DNA of 64,000 bases from Coriobacteriaceae bacterium (GTDB lineage: Bacteria > Actinomycetota > Coriobacteriia > Coriobacteriales > Coriobacteriaceae): contig CABJEP010000009.1 of assembly GCA_902364645.1 (NCBI GenBank), positions 394-64,393 of the forward strand. The letters are read 5' to 3'. The translations under genes and the position numbers were made by a program. Of the stretch, positions 1 through 7,120 are shown piece by piece. How positions within the stretch are numbered: the stretch's first letter is position 1; the number at the start of each line of letters is the position of its first letter. The notes under the pieces were generated by a model. The model was given only the letters and a program-made list of their open reading frames with translations. It did no database searches and was not told the origin of the DNA.

Positions 1-200
1 CTGAGCTTCGCGTAGGTCGGCACGCCCTCGGCCGCGATGGCCTCGGCGCGCCCGCCGGCGATGGTCCCGCGGATTCCCGCGAGGCGCTCCGAGAGCTCCC
101 TCGCGCTGCGCGCCATGGCCTCGGCGCCGGCCTCCTGGCCGATCCTCAGCATCCAGTCGAGCAGCTTGCCGCCCGCCTCGTCCCCGTAGTCGCTCGCCAT
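1..200 (-). CDS. Unrecognised mobile-element protein, cut by the window edge
   Basis: The reading frame begins with ATG at 200 and runs off the left edge, so only about 66 N-terminal residues are visible. The start is supported by a GGAGG ribosome-binding site six bases upstream. The visible protein is acidic and alanine/glycine rich (MASDYGDEAGGKLLDWM...) and looks helical, with no catalytic motif. It is the last gene in view of a minus-strand series that includes replication and excisionase-like genes, so it probably belongs to a conjugative or phage-like element. A DUF3801/PcfB-like conjugation protein is possible but I cannot support it from this fragment. Confidence 0.55.
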   Translation of the reverse strand, partial: MASDYGDEAGGKLLDWMLRIGQEAGAEAMARSARELSERLAGIRGTIAGGRAEAIAAEGVPTYAKL

Positions 201-225
201 CCCGCGCCTCCCTTCCAGTCGAGAT

Positions 226-249
226 GAAAAAGGGGCGCCTTCGCGCCCC
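226..249 (-). terminator. Rho-independent terminator
   Basis: A GGGGCGC/GCGCCCC stem with a four-base loop at 232-249 is followed, on the minus strand, by five T residues. It lies just downstream of the 258-791 gene and separates it from the partial gene that starts at 200. Confidence 0.7.
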
Positions 250-257
250 GGTCGTCC

Positions 258-791
258 CTATTCGGCCCCGACGGCCCTCTCGCGCGCCATTGGGGCGCGG
301 GCTTCCTGCCCGGCGTGCGCGCGGCTCGCCTCGCGGGCGGACGCGGCGCGCTGCGCCAGCGGCTCGGGCGCCTTCTCGTGCAGATGGGCCCACTCGCCGC
401 TGCGGCACTGCTCCGGCGTCGCCTCGCACATGTCGCGCATGGCGCGCTCGAACCGCTCGGGCTCCTGGGCGATGGCGCCGAAGCTCCAGCTCTCGAAGCC
501 GGTCCACGCGTCGCCGTCGCGCTTGAGCGTCCACCACTCGTCGCCGCCGTTCACCTGCTGGATGAACGCGAGGTCGCGGTAGCAGAACCCCTGGCGTATG
601 GCCCAGTTGCCCGAGCCGAGCGCCTCGCGGAGCCTGTCGACGCTGTCCGTGCGGGAGAACTCGTAGGGGTACTCCTCGAGGAACGGGTCGTCCTGCCAGT
701 CGAAGCCGCCGACCTTGAGCCAGCCGTTCTCCTGGCACTTTTCCACGAGCTCTTCGTGCTCGCGGCCGGTTATCCTCTCGAAGCCGTCCAT
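258..791 (-). CDS. Unrecognised 177-aa mobile-element protein
   Basis: I do not recognise this family. The start at 791 (MDGFERITGREHEEL...) is chosen because a GGAGG site sits five bases upstream; the frame stays open further but without a ribosome-binding site. Residues 1-130 are acidic and rich in aromatic residues (W, F, Y), including GGDEWWTLKRDGDAWTGFES, suggesting a compact globular domain. The last 45 residues are alanine/arginine rich and probably disordered. It lies about 200 bases downstream of the helicase-loader gene on the same strand, followed by a terminator, which makes it the end of that transcript. Elements of this kind often carry small anti-restriction or accessory proteins here, but no motif proves that. 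Confidence 0.55.
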   Translation of the reverse strand: MDGFERITGREHEELVEKCQENGWLKVGGFDWQDDPFLEEYPYEFSRTDSVDRLREALGSGNWAIRQGFCYRDLAFIQQVNGGDEWWTLKRDGDAWTGFESWSFGAIAQEPERFERAMRDMCEATPEQCRSGEWAHLHEKAPEPLAQRAASAREASRAHAGQEARAPMARERAVGAE

Positions 792-992
792 GGGCCCTCC
801 GCCTTTCGTTTGTTGCTTGGCGGGCGGCGTCCTCGCGATGGGGGCACGGTGCGAGTCGGAGCAGGCGTGCGTGCTGGCGCGCCGGCGCCGCCCAAGACGT
901 GTATAGCGATTTCGATTGCGGCGGCGACTGGGGCCGCCCGCGATGGGTCGAGCTGGGTCGAGCCGTCCGCGCCTCCACGGGAAGCGCACAAG

Positions 993-1781
993 CTAGCCGC
1001 GCCGGCGCCTGTCCCTTCCGCCGAGGTAGACGGGCCTGCAGGTCTGGGAGATCCTGCTCGCGATCGCCTCTGCCGTTACGCGCTCGCCGCGCCTTGCGAG
1101 CCTGTCCGCCAGCGCGCCCGGCGCGTAGTTCGACGTGACGATGGTCGGGCGCATGTCCTCGTAGCGCGCGTCGAGCACGCTGAACACGGTGCCGACGGAC
1201 CATTCCGTCGCGTCCTCCTTGCCGAGGTCGTCGAGCACGAGGACGTCGCACTTGGCGTACCGCGCGACGGCGGCCTCGGTGCCGCCCTCGTCGAACGTGG
1301 CCTTCACGCGCTCGAGCATGCCCTTGGCCGTCGTGAAGGCGACGTCGTAGCCGGCCTCGGCGAACAGCCTGGCCATGGCGGAGGCGGCGTGCGTCTTGCC
1401 GGCGCCGACGCCCCCGTGTATGTAGAGCCCGGCGCCCCCGTTGCCCGCGAACGAGGCGATGTACTCGGCGAACTCGGGGCGGTCGGCCTCGGCGGCCCAG
1501 TAGCGCCTGGGGATGCCCGCGCGCGAGAGCGCCTTCTCCCGGCGGGCGGCCTCCTCCTTGGCGGCGAGGGCCGCGCGCCTTCGCTCCTCGGCCTCCCGCT
1601 CGCTGGCCGCGCCCTCGCACGGACAGGGGGCGGCGGAGACCCAGGCGACCTTTCCCGCCAGCGCCGCGCCGAGCGGATCGAGGGCGGCGCCGCAGTGCGG
1701 GCACGTCCTCGGCTCCGGCTCGTCGAAGGAGAGCCCGGCCGCCCGGGCCTGCTCCAGGGTGATGAGTCCCGCTCGGTCCAT
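993..1781 (-). CDS. DnaC/IstB-like ATP-binding helicase loader
   Basis: This 262-aa AAA+ ATPase resembles the DnaC/DnaI proteins that load the replicative helicase at an origin. After a short N-terminal segment there is a zinc-finger-like cluster (CPHCG near residue 27 and CPC near 53), a charged helix (about 58-85), the Walker A motif GGVGAGKT at about 123-130 and the Walker B motif LVLDDL at about 181-186. The start at 1781 has an AAGGAAGGGG site upstream. It follows the replication initiator by 14 bases, the initiator-loader pairing seen in phages and integrative elements. It should act with that initiator to bring the host helicase to the element's origin. An IstB transposition helper is less likely because no istA-like transposase is nearby. 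Confidence 0.85.
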   Translation of the reverse strand: MDRAGLITLEQARAAGLSFDEPEPRTCPHCGAALDPLGAALAGKVAWVSAAPCPCEGAASEREAEERRRAALAAKEEAARREKALSRAGIPRRYWAAEADRPEFAEYIASFAGNGGAGLYIHGGVGAGKTHAASAMARLFAEAGYDVAFTTAKGMLERVKATFDEGGTEAAVARYAKCDVLVLDDLGKEDATEWSVGTVFSVLDARYEDMRPTIVTSNYAPGALADRLARRGERVTAEAIASRISQTCRPVYLGGRDRRRRG

Positions 1782-1795
1782 CGGGCGCCCCTTCC

Positions 1796-2311
1796 TTATC
1801 TTCTGAAGTCCTTGTTGTCCCTTTTTGATATTGGGTGGCATATCGTCAGGGGTTTGCCTGACATCTCGTCAGGGGTTCGGGCTGCGGACCCTGACGGTTC
1901 GTCACCCTTGTTCGCGGCGAACCCTGTCATTTCGTCACCCTTTCGCGCCGGGAACCCTGACGAACCGTCAGGGGTTGCCAGCGCTCCGGGCGGCAGCCTC
2001 TCGCGCACGATGCGGTACCGCTTGGTGGCGTGCCCGCGCGCCGGGGCGTGCACGCCGCATTCCTCGATGAGGCCCCGGTCGAGCAGGTCGCGGATGGCGC
2101 GGTGGGCGCTGCGCTCCTGCACGTTGAGGAAGCGGGCCAGGCCGCCCTTGCTCTCGAAGTAGTCGCACCCGGCGTCGCAGAAGCCGAAGATGCGCGCGTA
2201 GACGAGCAGGGGGAGCCCCGAGAGGCCCAGGTCCGCCATCATGAAGTGCCGTACCGCCGTGAACTCGCGCGGGGAGGGGCCGTCGCGCCCCCTCGGGCCT
2301 GCGGTCGCCAT
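1796..2311 (-). CDS. Winged-helix replication initiator of a mobile element
   Basis: The 171-aa protein begins with a MarR/DnaD-like winged-helix region (about residues 15-100; LLVYARIFGF, RSAHRAIRDLLDRGLIEE) of the kind found in phage O-like and plasmid Rep initiators. Residues about 110-155 form an 11-residue repeat of the type (T/K)(P/G)DE-SG--A. The DNA encoding it is a run of CGTCA-containing units spaced 33 bp apart, which may be the protein's own binding sites. It lies between an HTH protein and the helicase loader on the same strand. The family call rests on architecture and context; the exact Rep family is uncertain. Confidence 0.7.
   Translation of the reverse strand: MATAGPRGRDGPSPREFTAVRHFMMADLGLSGLPLLVYARIFGFCDAGCDYFESKGGLARFLNVQERSAHRAIRDLLDRGLIEECGVHAPARGHATKRYRIVRERLPPGALATPDGSSGFPARKGDEMTGFAANKGDEPSGSAARTPDEMSGKPLTICHPISKRDNKDFRR
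1842..1977. repeat. Iteron-like direct repeats inside the initiator gene
   Basis: The pentamer CGTCA, followed by GGGGTT or CCCTT, starts at 1844, 1867, 1900, 1933 and 1966. The last four copies are exactly 33 bp apart, and ACCCTGAC/ACCCTGTC partners recur in inverted orientation between them. The 33-bp period equals the 11-residue protein repeat, so coding selection could explain part of it. Phage initiators such as lambda O keep their origin iterons inside their own gene, so an origin here is a reasonable inference. Confidence 0.55.
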
Positions 2312-2316
2312 CGGCG

Positions 2317-2565
2317 CTAGGCCCTTCTGGGCGAGCCGACGACGCTGTTTCGCTCGACCCATGCGACGAGCTCGTCGTGCAGCACGATGCCGTCGCGCGT
2401 CTTGCCGCCGATGTAGCGGATCGGGAACGGGTCGTCGGGGTCCTTGGCGAGCCGGTACATGGCGTCGCGGCTGATGCGCAGCATCGCGCACGCCTCGTCG
2501 GCGCCGAATATCGCGTTGGTCGATGCGATGAGCCTCACCTGGCTCCTGCTAATGCTCTTGGTCAT
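2317..2565 (-). CDS. Small helix-turn-helix protein (excisionase/AlpA-like)
   Basis: An 82-aa protein with a MerR/AlpA-type winged helix: FGADEACAMLRISRDAMYRL matches the helix-turn-helix, and PIRYIGGKTRDGIVLHDELVAWV is the usual wing and C-terminal helix. Proteins of this type act as excisionases or small transcription switches in integrated elements. The gene ends six bases before the initiator start, so the two are probably co-transcribed. No integrase is visible in the window, so its partner, if any, lies elsewhere. Confidence 0.75.
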   Translation of the reverse strand: MTKSISRSQVRLIASTNAIFGADEACAMLRISRDAMYRLAKDPDDPFPIRYIGGKTRDGIVLHDELVAWVERNSVVGSPRRA

Positions 2566-2643
2566 GGTCGTCCTCGAGCTCCTTTCGTCTCGAGGCTTTC
2601 TCGCATGCCCGGCCGCGGGCGGCTCCCGGGGCGGTCGCCGCCG

Positions 2644-2862
2644 TCATTTCCTGCCGCTCCTCGACTCGATGTAGGCGTCCACTGACGCCCTCGACACCAG
2701 GAGCTTCCTTCCGAGCCTGTACGAGTCGATCTCCCCCGACCAGATGAGGTCGTACGCCTTGTTTCGGCTCGCCCTCATGTACTCCTGCATCTCGATTACC
2801 GTCATCCATTCGCCGCGATCTTGGTTGCCCTCGGGCGCGGCGCATTCGGCTGTGCGTGCCAT
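2644..2862 (-). CDS. Excisionase-family HTH protein
   Basis: A 72-aa protein with the signature of the excisionase (xis-like) DNA-binding domain: MTVIEMQEYMRASRNKAYDL, then IDSYRLGRKLLVSRASVDAYIES. The start at 2862 is favoured by a GGAGG site five bases upstream. It is the most upstream gene of the minus-strand set, the usual position for a control gene that governs excision or expression of an integrated element. It is a second, distinct HTH protein beside the one at 2317-2565. Confidence 0.75.
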   Translation of the reverse strand: MARTAECAAPEGNQDRGEWMTVIEMQEYMRASRNKAYDLIWSGEIDSYRLGRKLLVSRASVDAYIESRSGRK

Positions 2863-3072
2863 GGTTCCTCCAATCTTCCCGTGCGGCACCGCGCGGGGAC
2901 ACCGCACGACACCGTGTGCCTTTTCGTCTGCGCGACGATTGAACCGCCTGATGTCGATTGATGGGCACGGCGCGAGCGGAGATGGGTCGAGGTGGATCGA
3001 GCTGGTCGTGCCTTCACGAAACGGCCATGAGCCGCGCTTCTTGGCTCTCAGCTAAGTCCCTGAAAAGTAAAA

Positions 3073-3092
3073 AGGCGCCCATGCGGGCGCCT
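3073..3092 (-). terminator. Rho-independent terminator facing the minus strand
   Basis: A perfect AGGCGCCC/GGGCGCCT stem with a four-base loop is followed on the minus strand by a T run. There is no recognised gene immediately upstream of it on that strand. Confidence 0.55.
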
Positions 3093-3311
3093 GCCTAGGA
3101 TCGAAGATTGTTCGGTTGTGGTCGGAATGCTCGTCTTCCGCGGTGCTGTCGTCCGGGGTCCGGCATCTGTCGTTCGCCTCTTCTGTCGTGTTTGATGTTG
3201 CGTGTTCTGCGAGCGACCTTGCACAGGTTTTTCAGCCCGTTGCCCCAGGTGCACCCGGGTAAATGGTACCCATCCGTTGGGACATGGCCTACTGAAAGAG
3301 CCGATTGCGCG

Positions 3312-3355
3312 ACAAGGGGATAGACGAGCGGTAACGCTCATTGTCTACTCCTTGT
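3312..3355. repeat. 44-bp imperfect palindrome
   Basis: ACAAGG..GATAGAC..GAGCG and its near-complement CGCTC..GTCTAC..CCTTGT fold into a stem of roughly 18 pairs with a three-base bulge and a small loop. It is not followed by a T run, so it is not an ordinary terminator. It could be a protein-binding site, a transfer or replication origin hairpin, or an RNA hairpin. Confidence 0.5.
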
Positions 3356-3688
3356 TAGGCCTTCCAGGTTTTAGCACGTAGTAGCAAGGAATATGGTCCT
3401 GTCGGTGATGCGCTCTCATTCCGGATGCTAGAGGCAGGCAGCTTAATCATTGACTGATACCCCATGGCAAACGGGCATGGGTCGAACAAGCCTGAAACGA
3501 CTCGAACGGAACCGAACGGAACCGACGCGAACCGAAAAACCTGCAAGCCGACGAGAGTCAATGATGGCGGGAGACTTGCAGGTGCCGTCGAAAATCGACG
3601 AAACTCAAACGAAACTCACCCGGAAAAACGAAACTCAAGAATGACGGTTGCCCCTGGTGGAGAGCCTGGAAGCGTCATTCTCGCAAAC

Positions 3689-4191
3689 TCACGAAAACGG
3701 ATTGGTTTCGCAACCACTCCTCCCGAGTAGCGACGGGGGGTTTGCAGGCGTTTCGTCGTTCTCGACCGTCTTTCCAAGAGAACGATTCCGTCTAAAGTGA
3801 GAGGAGAGTTTCTCGAATGAGTCGGCTGAGACGCAGTGCTCAAGGCGGCAGGCCTCCCTGGACGCTTCGTCGACGTCTACCCCAGCCTCACGCAGCAGCT
3901 TCTCGAAAAACTGATACCTTTCGGTCAGCTCCTCAGCAATCCTCCGCCCTTCAGCGGTGAGGCGCACACGTGTTCCGCTATCTTGACAAGGCCCGCCTTC
4001 GATAGCTTCACGAGCGCCTTGGACACGCTCGCCCTCGAGAAGTTCAAGTGTCTCGATATGTCGACATTACGACATCGACTATGCGATGAGCGGATTTCCA
4101 GAATCGCCTTGAGGTAGTTCTCGGTGGATTCGCACGACTGGGACCGTTTGCTCCAAGAGCAGGGGGTCTCCTTCTCTTCCATCTTGGGCAT
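3689..4191 (-). pseudogene. DtxR/MntR-type metal-dependent regulator, frameshifted
   Basis: Two adjacent frames together make one DtxR-family repressor. The upstream frame (from ATG 4191) carries the winged helix STENYLKAILEI...RASVSKALVKLSKAGLVK. The downstream frame continues with DSGTRVRLTAEGRRIAEEL and the metal-binding/dimerisation helix EACRLEHCVS. They join perfectly if one G is restored in AAG(G)AT at about 3982-3984. The gene starts six bases after the methyltransferase stop on the same strand and is probably co-transcribed with it. DtxR proteins repress metal-uptake or related genes in response to Mn or Fe. Either this copy is inactivated or the sequence has a one-base error at that spot. 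Confidence 0.85.
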
Positions 4192-4197
4192 AAGGGG

Positions 4198-4836
4198 CTA
4201 GTCTTTTCGCGTTATAGCCACGCAGGACGTGAGGCCGATTCGCCGCCAGCTTACGCTGCCGAACCACTTTCCGAGGATCTCCCGCATCTCGCCTTCGGAG
4301 TAGATGCGCACATCCCCTTCGGAGGAGAGCGGCATCCACGCGTTCATGACAGCGCGCGCAGGAGACGGCTGCCAGACATCACCAACGACGAAGGTGCCGC
4401 CCGGGCGCAGCGCACGCCACACTTGGAATGTTGCCAGCACCGGGTCGGGATAATGGTGGAACGAGTCGTTGCAATACGCTACATCGAAAGAGTTGTCATG
4501 GAATGGCAGGTGCTCCGCATCGCCGACGACTGCCTCCGCGCGCCGGCCGAAGCGCTCGGTAGCCAGCTCGACCATGTTCGCGGACAGGTCGACGCCCACG
4601 AGGGTGCAGCTTGGGATCTCGTCGAGGACGATTCCGGCAAGCGCGCCGGTACCGCATCCTAGGTCGAGCACGCGAGGCGAGGGGATATTTTGGCACGCCC
4701 TGGCGACTTCGTCCGCCACGATACGGTAGAGCGCCCGCGCATGGTTTCCCTGCATTCCGGTGTCATAGGTCCCAGCTTGGACGTCGAATGCCGCCCTCGA
4801 CCGCGCCTTCATCTCATCTGCCTTTTCCTTATCCAT
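4198..4836 (-). CDS. Class I SAM-dependent methyltransferase
   Basis: A 212-aa Rossmann-fold methyltransferase (Methyltransf_11 type). Motif I is VLDLGCGTGAL near residue 55-65, motif II LVGVDLSANMV, and the post-I acidic segment is VVGDAEHLPF; RALRPGGTFVVGDV is motif III. The substrate is unknown. The start at 4836 follows a GAGAGAG stretch. A palindrome resembling the one in front of the neighbouring TetR gene covers the region 15-29 bases upstream of the start, so TetR control is likely. The DtxR-like gene follows after six bases. Confidence 0.85.
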   Translation of the reverse strand: MDKEKADEMKARSRAAFDVQAGTYDTGMQGNHARALYRIVADEVARACQNIPSPRVLDLGCGTGALAGIVLDEIPSCTLVGVDLSANMVELATERFGRRAEAVVGDAEHLPFHDNSFDVAYCNDSFHHYPDPVLATFQVWRALRPGGTFVVGDVWQPSPARAVMNAWMPLSSEGDVRIYSEGEMREILGKWFGSVSWRRIGLTSCVAITRKD

Positions 4837-4850
4837 GTCTCTCTCTTTCG

Positions 4851-4865
4851 TTGAGCAATGTTCAA
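4851..4865. promoter_or_regulatory. Probable TetR operator at the methyltransferase promoter
   Basis: TTGAGCAATGTTCAA is a TTGA-N7-TCAA palindrome. Read on the minus strand it matches the site in front of the TetR gene (5536-5550) at 14 of 15 positions. It sits 15 bases upstream of the methyltransferase start, where bound repressor would block transcription. Confidence 0.7.
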
Positions 4866-4909
4866 TACTAATCGTCAAGAAAAGCCCCAACCGGAATTGG
4901 GGCGGTTCT

Positions 4910-5500
4910 CTAATCCGTTTTCTCGCCCGACCTGAACTCGGCGACGAGGGCGGTGAAGTAGCGCTTGATGACTTCTACAGCATTCTCGTCAGGCATATCA
5001 GGGCCTGACACAAGCCCGATGCACCCGTATGTCATAAGGGAGGCAAGTCCGTCCGCGTCCCTTGGCGGCATGCCCCGGTGCAGCGCGTCGAGCTCGAGCG
5101 CCGACCGCAGATGAGGCTTCACCGCCTCGCACATGCCGAGCGAGAGCCTGTCGTGGAGCGCGCCATTTCCCTCGGCATGGAAGTAATCGGCATAGTCGAA
5201 TGCGTCGGGGTCGGATCCCACCTCGATTGCGCGGTCGAGCTTCTCGTCGAGCGAGAGGCTCCGGTCGTCCAGAATCGCGATGATGCCCTCGGAGCAACGC
5301 CGCGAATACTCCTCGATGGCGGCGTCGAACATGTTCTGCTTCGAGTCGAAGTAGTGGTAAGCAAGTCCCGGTGCCACGCCCGCCGCCCGCGCCACAGCCC
5401 TTACCGAGACGTTGTCGTAGCCCTCGTCGGCGAACAGACGCATCGCCGTGACGAGCAGCTCCCGCTTGCGTTCTTCCGGGCTTTTGACCGTCCTGGGCAT
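4910..5500 (-). CDS. TetR-family transcriptional regulator
   Basis: A 196-aa regulator. The N-terminal HTH is typical: RELLVTAMRLFADEGYDNVS, VRAVARAAGVAPGLAYHYF and DSKQNMFDAAIEE. The remaining helical domain (about 60-190) would bind an unknown ligand. ATG 5500 is preferred over the GTG nine bases upstream because GGAGGTGGAAGG is then properly spaced. It lies upstream of, and on the same strand as, the methyltransferase, and the two promoter regions carry nearly identical palindromes, indicating autoregulation and control of the methyltransferase-DtxR unit. Confidence 0.9.
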   Translation of the reverse strand: MPRTVKSPEERKRELLVTAMRLFADEGYDNVSVRAVARAAGVAPGLAYHYFDSKQNMFDAAIEEYSRRCSEGIIAILDDRSLSLDEKLDRAIEVGSDPDAFDYADYFHAEGNGALHDRLSLGMCEAVKPHLRSALELDALHRGMPPRDADGLASLMTYGCIGLVSGPDMPDENAVEVIKRYFTALVAEFRSGEKTD

Positions 5501-5535
5501 ACCTTCCACCTCCCAGGCGTCATACTAGACTATAA

Positions 5536-5550
5536 TTGAACATTGGTCAA
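5536..5550. promoter_or_regulatory. Probable TetR operator upstream of the tetR gene
   Basis: TTGAACATTGGTCAA lies 36 bases upstream of the TetR start. With the flanking A and T it becomes ATTGA-N7-TCAAT with perfect five-base arms. The matching site at 4851-4865 supports its role as the operator. Confidence 0.7.
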
Positions 5551-5633
5551 TAATTGGTTTTGAAAGCTGGGCACGATTGGACAACGATGCGCAGGCCCTC
5601 ACCCGTGCAGAGTCTATGTGACAGCATGAATCT

Positions 5634-5669
5634 GATTCAGATTCAGATTCAGATTCAGATTCAGATTCA
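5634..5669. repeat. Hexanucleotide microsatellite, six copies of GATTCA
   Basis: Six perfect tandem GATTCA units lie between the TetR promoter and the DUF1294 gene. In the DUF1294 frame they read as alternating Phe-Arg; in the frame of an upstream ATG (5626) they read as Ile-Gln. Confidence 0.95.
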
Positions 5670-5761
5670 TCTACCTTGCGGGCATTAACGCCCTCACGTT
5701 CATTCTCTTCTCGATCGACTACGCGATAGCCCGTTACAACCAGGACGAGGATACCGGCCTC

Positions 5762-6253
5762 ATGGACGGCAGGATCTTGACCCTGTTCGCCGTAGCAGGC
5801 GGCGCCCTGGGGATGCTCCTTGCCCTTATGCTCTTCACCGGGAACCACATGAACAAGCGCAACATCGCCTGGTGGTTCAGTGCCATAGTATTCTTGATTG
5901 TGTGGGTGCTTGCCGTGCTCGTTTGGGCCGGCGTCATCGTCGTCGATCTGGAGCCGGGCGCTTCGTTCAACGCGTCCGTCGTCGTCGCTTTCGGTGCATA
6001 CCTTCTCGCCGTCAACGTCATCACGTTCGCCGTTTTCTGCCTGGACAAGAAGAGGGCGATTGACCGCGGAAGCAGGTTCCCCGAAGCCACATTGCTTGGT
6101 CTCTCGCTCGCGGGAGGGGCCCTTGGCGGTATCGTTGGGATGCGCGTCGCCCACCATGAGACCTCCAAGTGGTATTTCGCGGCGGGGCTGCCCGCCTTCG
6201 TCATCCTGCACATCGCGCTGTTTCTTCTTGCCCACGGCGCCGGGCTTGTTTAG
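5762..6253 (+). CDS. Tandem DUF1294 membrane protein, true 5' end unresolved
   Basis: The protein is built from two DUF1294 units. The second (about residues 78-160) reads YLLAVNVITFAVFCLDKKRA...LAGGALGGIVGM. The first begins upstream of this ATG: the same frame is open back to 5636 and encodes IYLAGINALTFILFSIDYA, the counterpart of the second unit's first helix, followed by AVAGGALGMLLALML. ATG 5762 therefore falls inside the first unit and is probably not the native start. No ATG, GTG or TTG lies in frame between 5636 and 5762; a nearby ATG at 5626 is out of frame. Several hydrophobic helices indicate an inner-membrane protein of unknown function. Confidence 0.75.
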   Translation: MDGRILTLFAVAGGALGMLLALMLFTGNHMNKRNIAWWFSAIVFLIVWVLAVLVWAGVIVVDLEPGASFNASVVVAFGAYLLAVNVITFAVFCLDKKRAIDRGSRFPEATLLGLSLAGGALGGIVGMRVAHHETSKWYFAAGLPAFVILHIALFLLAHGAGLV

Positions 6254-6264
6254 GGGGACCCTGA

Positions 6265-6804
6265 ATGGAAGCTCTGGCCAACATGCTGATGACCCTATTT
6301 CCCGCTTTCGCTTTTCTCGGCATCGTATTGTTCGCATGCGATAGGCAGGATAAGCGGAAGATCGAGCTCGAGAAGGTCAAGGCAAAAGCCGAGTGGGACC
6401 GCGCGAGCGAGTGTTTCAGGGACGATGTGACCCAGGAGGGGTTCGAGGGGATCGTCGAGGCTGTGGGTCGATCCGTGAAAAGGCTCGAGGTCCTTTCCGT
6501 GGACGGGCGCAAGGCTTACGGGACCGTCGCCTCGCTCAGCGGCATCAGTTCGTGGAAGTTCGTGATCGACTTCGACTACGAGGGCCACCTTACGAGCGAC
6601 TACACCGTGGCGAGCTCTAGCGACGACTCGGGCATAGCCGAACGCGTGGCAGGCCTGATCGCCAAGGGGATTAGGACCTGGACGCCGACGGACCGCATAG
6701 TGCGCGCGGCTTTCTGCCCCTATTGCGGTGCCAAGGCGACCGGTGGCGCAGCGTTCTGCTCTTCCTGCGGAGCCAAGCTGCCGCACGTGCCGAAGAGGCC
6801 GTAG
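6265..6804 (+). CDS. Membrane-anchored protein with C-terminal zinc ribbon
   Basis: A 179-aa protein with one N-terminal transmembrane segment (NMLMTLFPAFAFLGIVLFA, residues about 6-24), a charged linker and a compact central domain of unknown function. It ends in a double-CXXC zinc ribbon, CPYCGAK...CSSCGAKL (residues about 150-172). It starts 11 bases after the DUF1294 stop with a GGGGGA site, so the two are likely an operon. The ribbon should face the cytoplasm. No enzymatic motif is seen. Confidence 0.7.
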   Translation: MEALANMLMTLFPAFAFLGIVLFACDRQDKRKIELEKVKAKAEWDRASECFRDDVTQEGFEGIVEAVGRSVKRLEVLSVDGRKAYGTVASLSGISSWKFVIDFDYEGHLTSDYTVASSSDDSGIAERVAGLIAKGIRTWTPTDRIVRAAFCPYCGAKATGGAAFCSSCGAKLPHVPKRP

Positions 6805-6853
6805 CTGGGTTTGCCCGGGGTATCTGACGGCGGGGCGAGCTAGGCGTCTCCTA

Positions 6854-6880
6854 AGAAGCGCTCCCATTGGGGGCGCTTCT
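6854..6880 (+). terminator. Hairpin terminator-like structure
   Basis: AGAAGCGC..CCC pairs with GGG..GCGCTTCT around an ATT loop, 50 bases after the zinc-ribbon gene. There is no strong T run, but the stem is long and G+C-rich. Confidence 0.55.
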
Positions 6881-6965
6881 CAGGTTCTTGGGTTTCTTCC
6901 TTTGGGGCCATTTCCTTTTCGCGCTTCCGACGATCGCTGCGGCATCTTCGGCGGTTATCTCCTCG

Positions 6966-7038
6966 AGCTAAAACAGGGCAGAATCGCTTTCGCTATTCCG
7001 CCCCGCAAACCCGAGGGTTTCCAACTGGAGCCTATTTT
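6966..7038 (-). ncRNA. Structured RNA downstream of the DUF3800 gene
   Basis: On the minus strand there are two hairpins in a row. AAACC/GGGTTT is at 7007-7020. A 28-nt hairpin at 6976-7003 has a GGGCGGA/UCUGCCC stem and a GC-GAAA-GC tetraloop cap. The second hairpin is followed by TGTTTTAG. The same architecture, with 24 of 28 identical bases in the second hairpin, recurs at 7952-8028 after the Abi gene. A GCTAAGT/ACTTAGC palindrome (7042-7058) lies just before it. It begins about 80 bases after the DUF3800 stop codon on the same strand. Published DUF3800- and abiF-associated RNA motifs are the obvious comparison. Confidence 0.75.
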
Positions 7039-7120
7039 GCAGCTAAGTGACACTTAGCAACCCTCCGCGCGTGACAGACTCCATTGTCGGTAAACGCTCC
7101 GCCAAGGGCCGATCGCCTCT

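Larger units (their letters stand above)
2863..3688. other. Gene-poor end of the mobile element
   Basis: I see no convincing gene here. It contains a minus-strand terminator at 3073-3092 (AGGCGCCC/GGGCGCCT followed by T's), a long imperfect palindrome at 3312-3355, short tandem repeats of CGAACGGAAC near 3502-3533, an ACCTGCAAG/CTTGCAGGT inverted repeat at 3539-3583, and three copies of CGAAACTCA between about 3600 and 3640. The terminator faces the minus strand, so something may be transcribed leftwards from 3100-3340. An attachment site is plausible but not identified. Confidence 0.4.

Noticed and set aside
315..2162. 615-aa open frame on the plus strand over the mobile-element genes
   Set aside because: Runs antisense to four genes with good ribosome-binding sites and motifs; no recognisable domain.
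3048..3341. 97-aa minus-strand frame before the terminator at 3073
   Set aside because: Composition is proline/arginine/threonine rich without a domain and it crosses the terminator hairpin.
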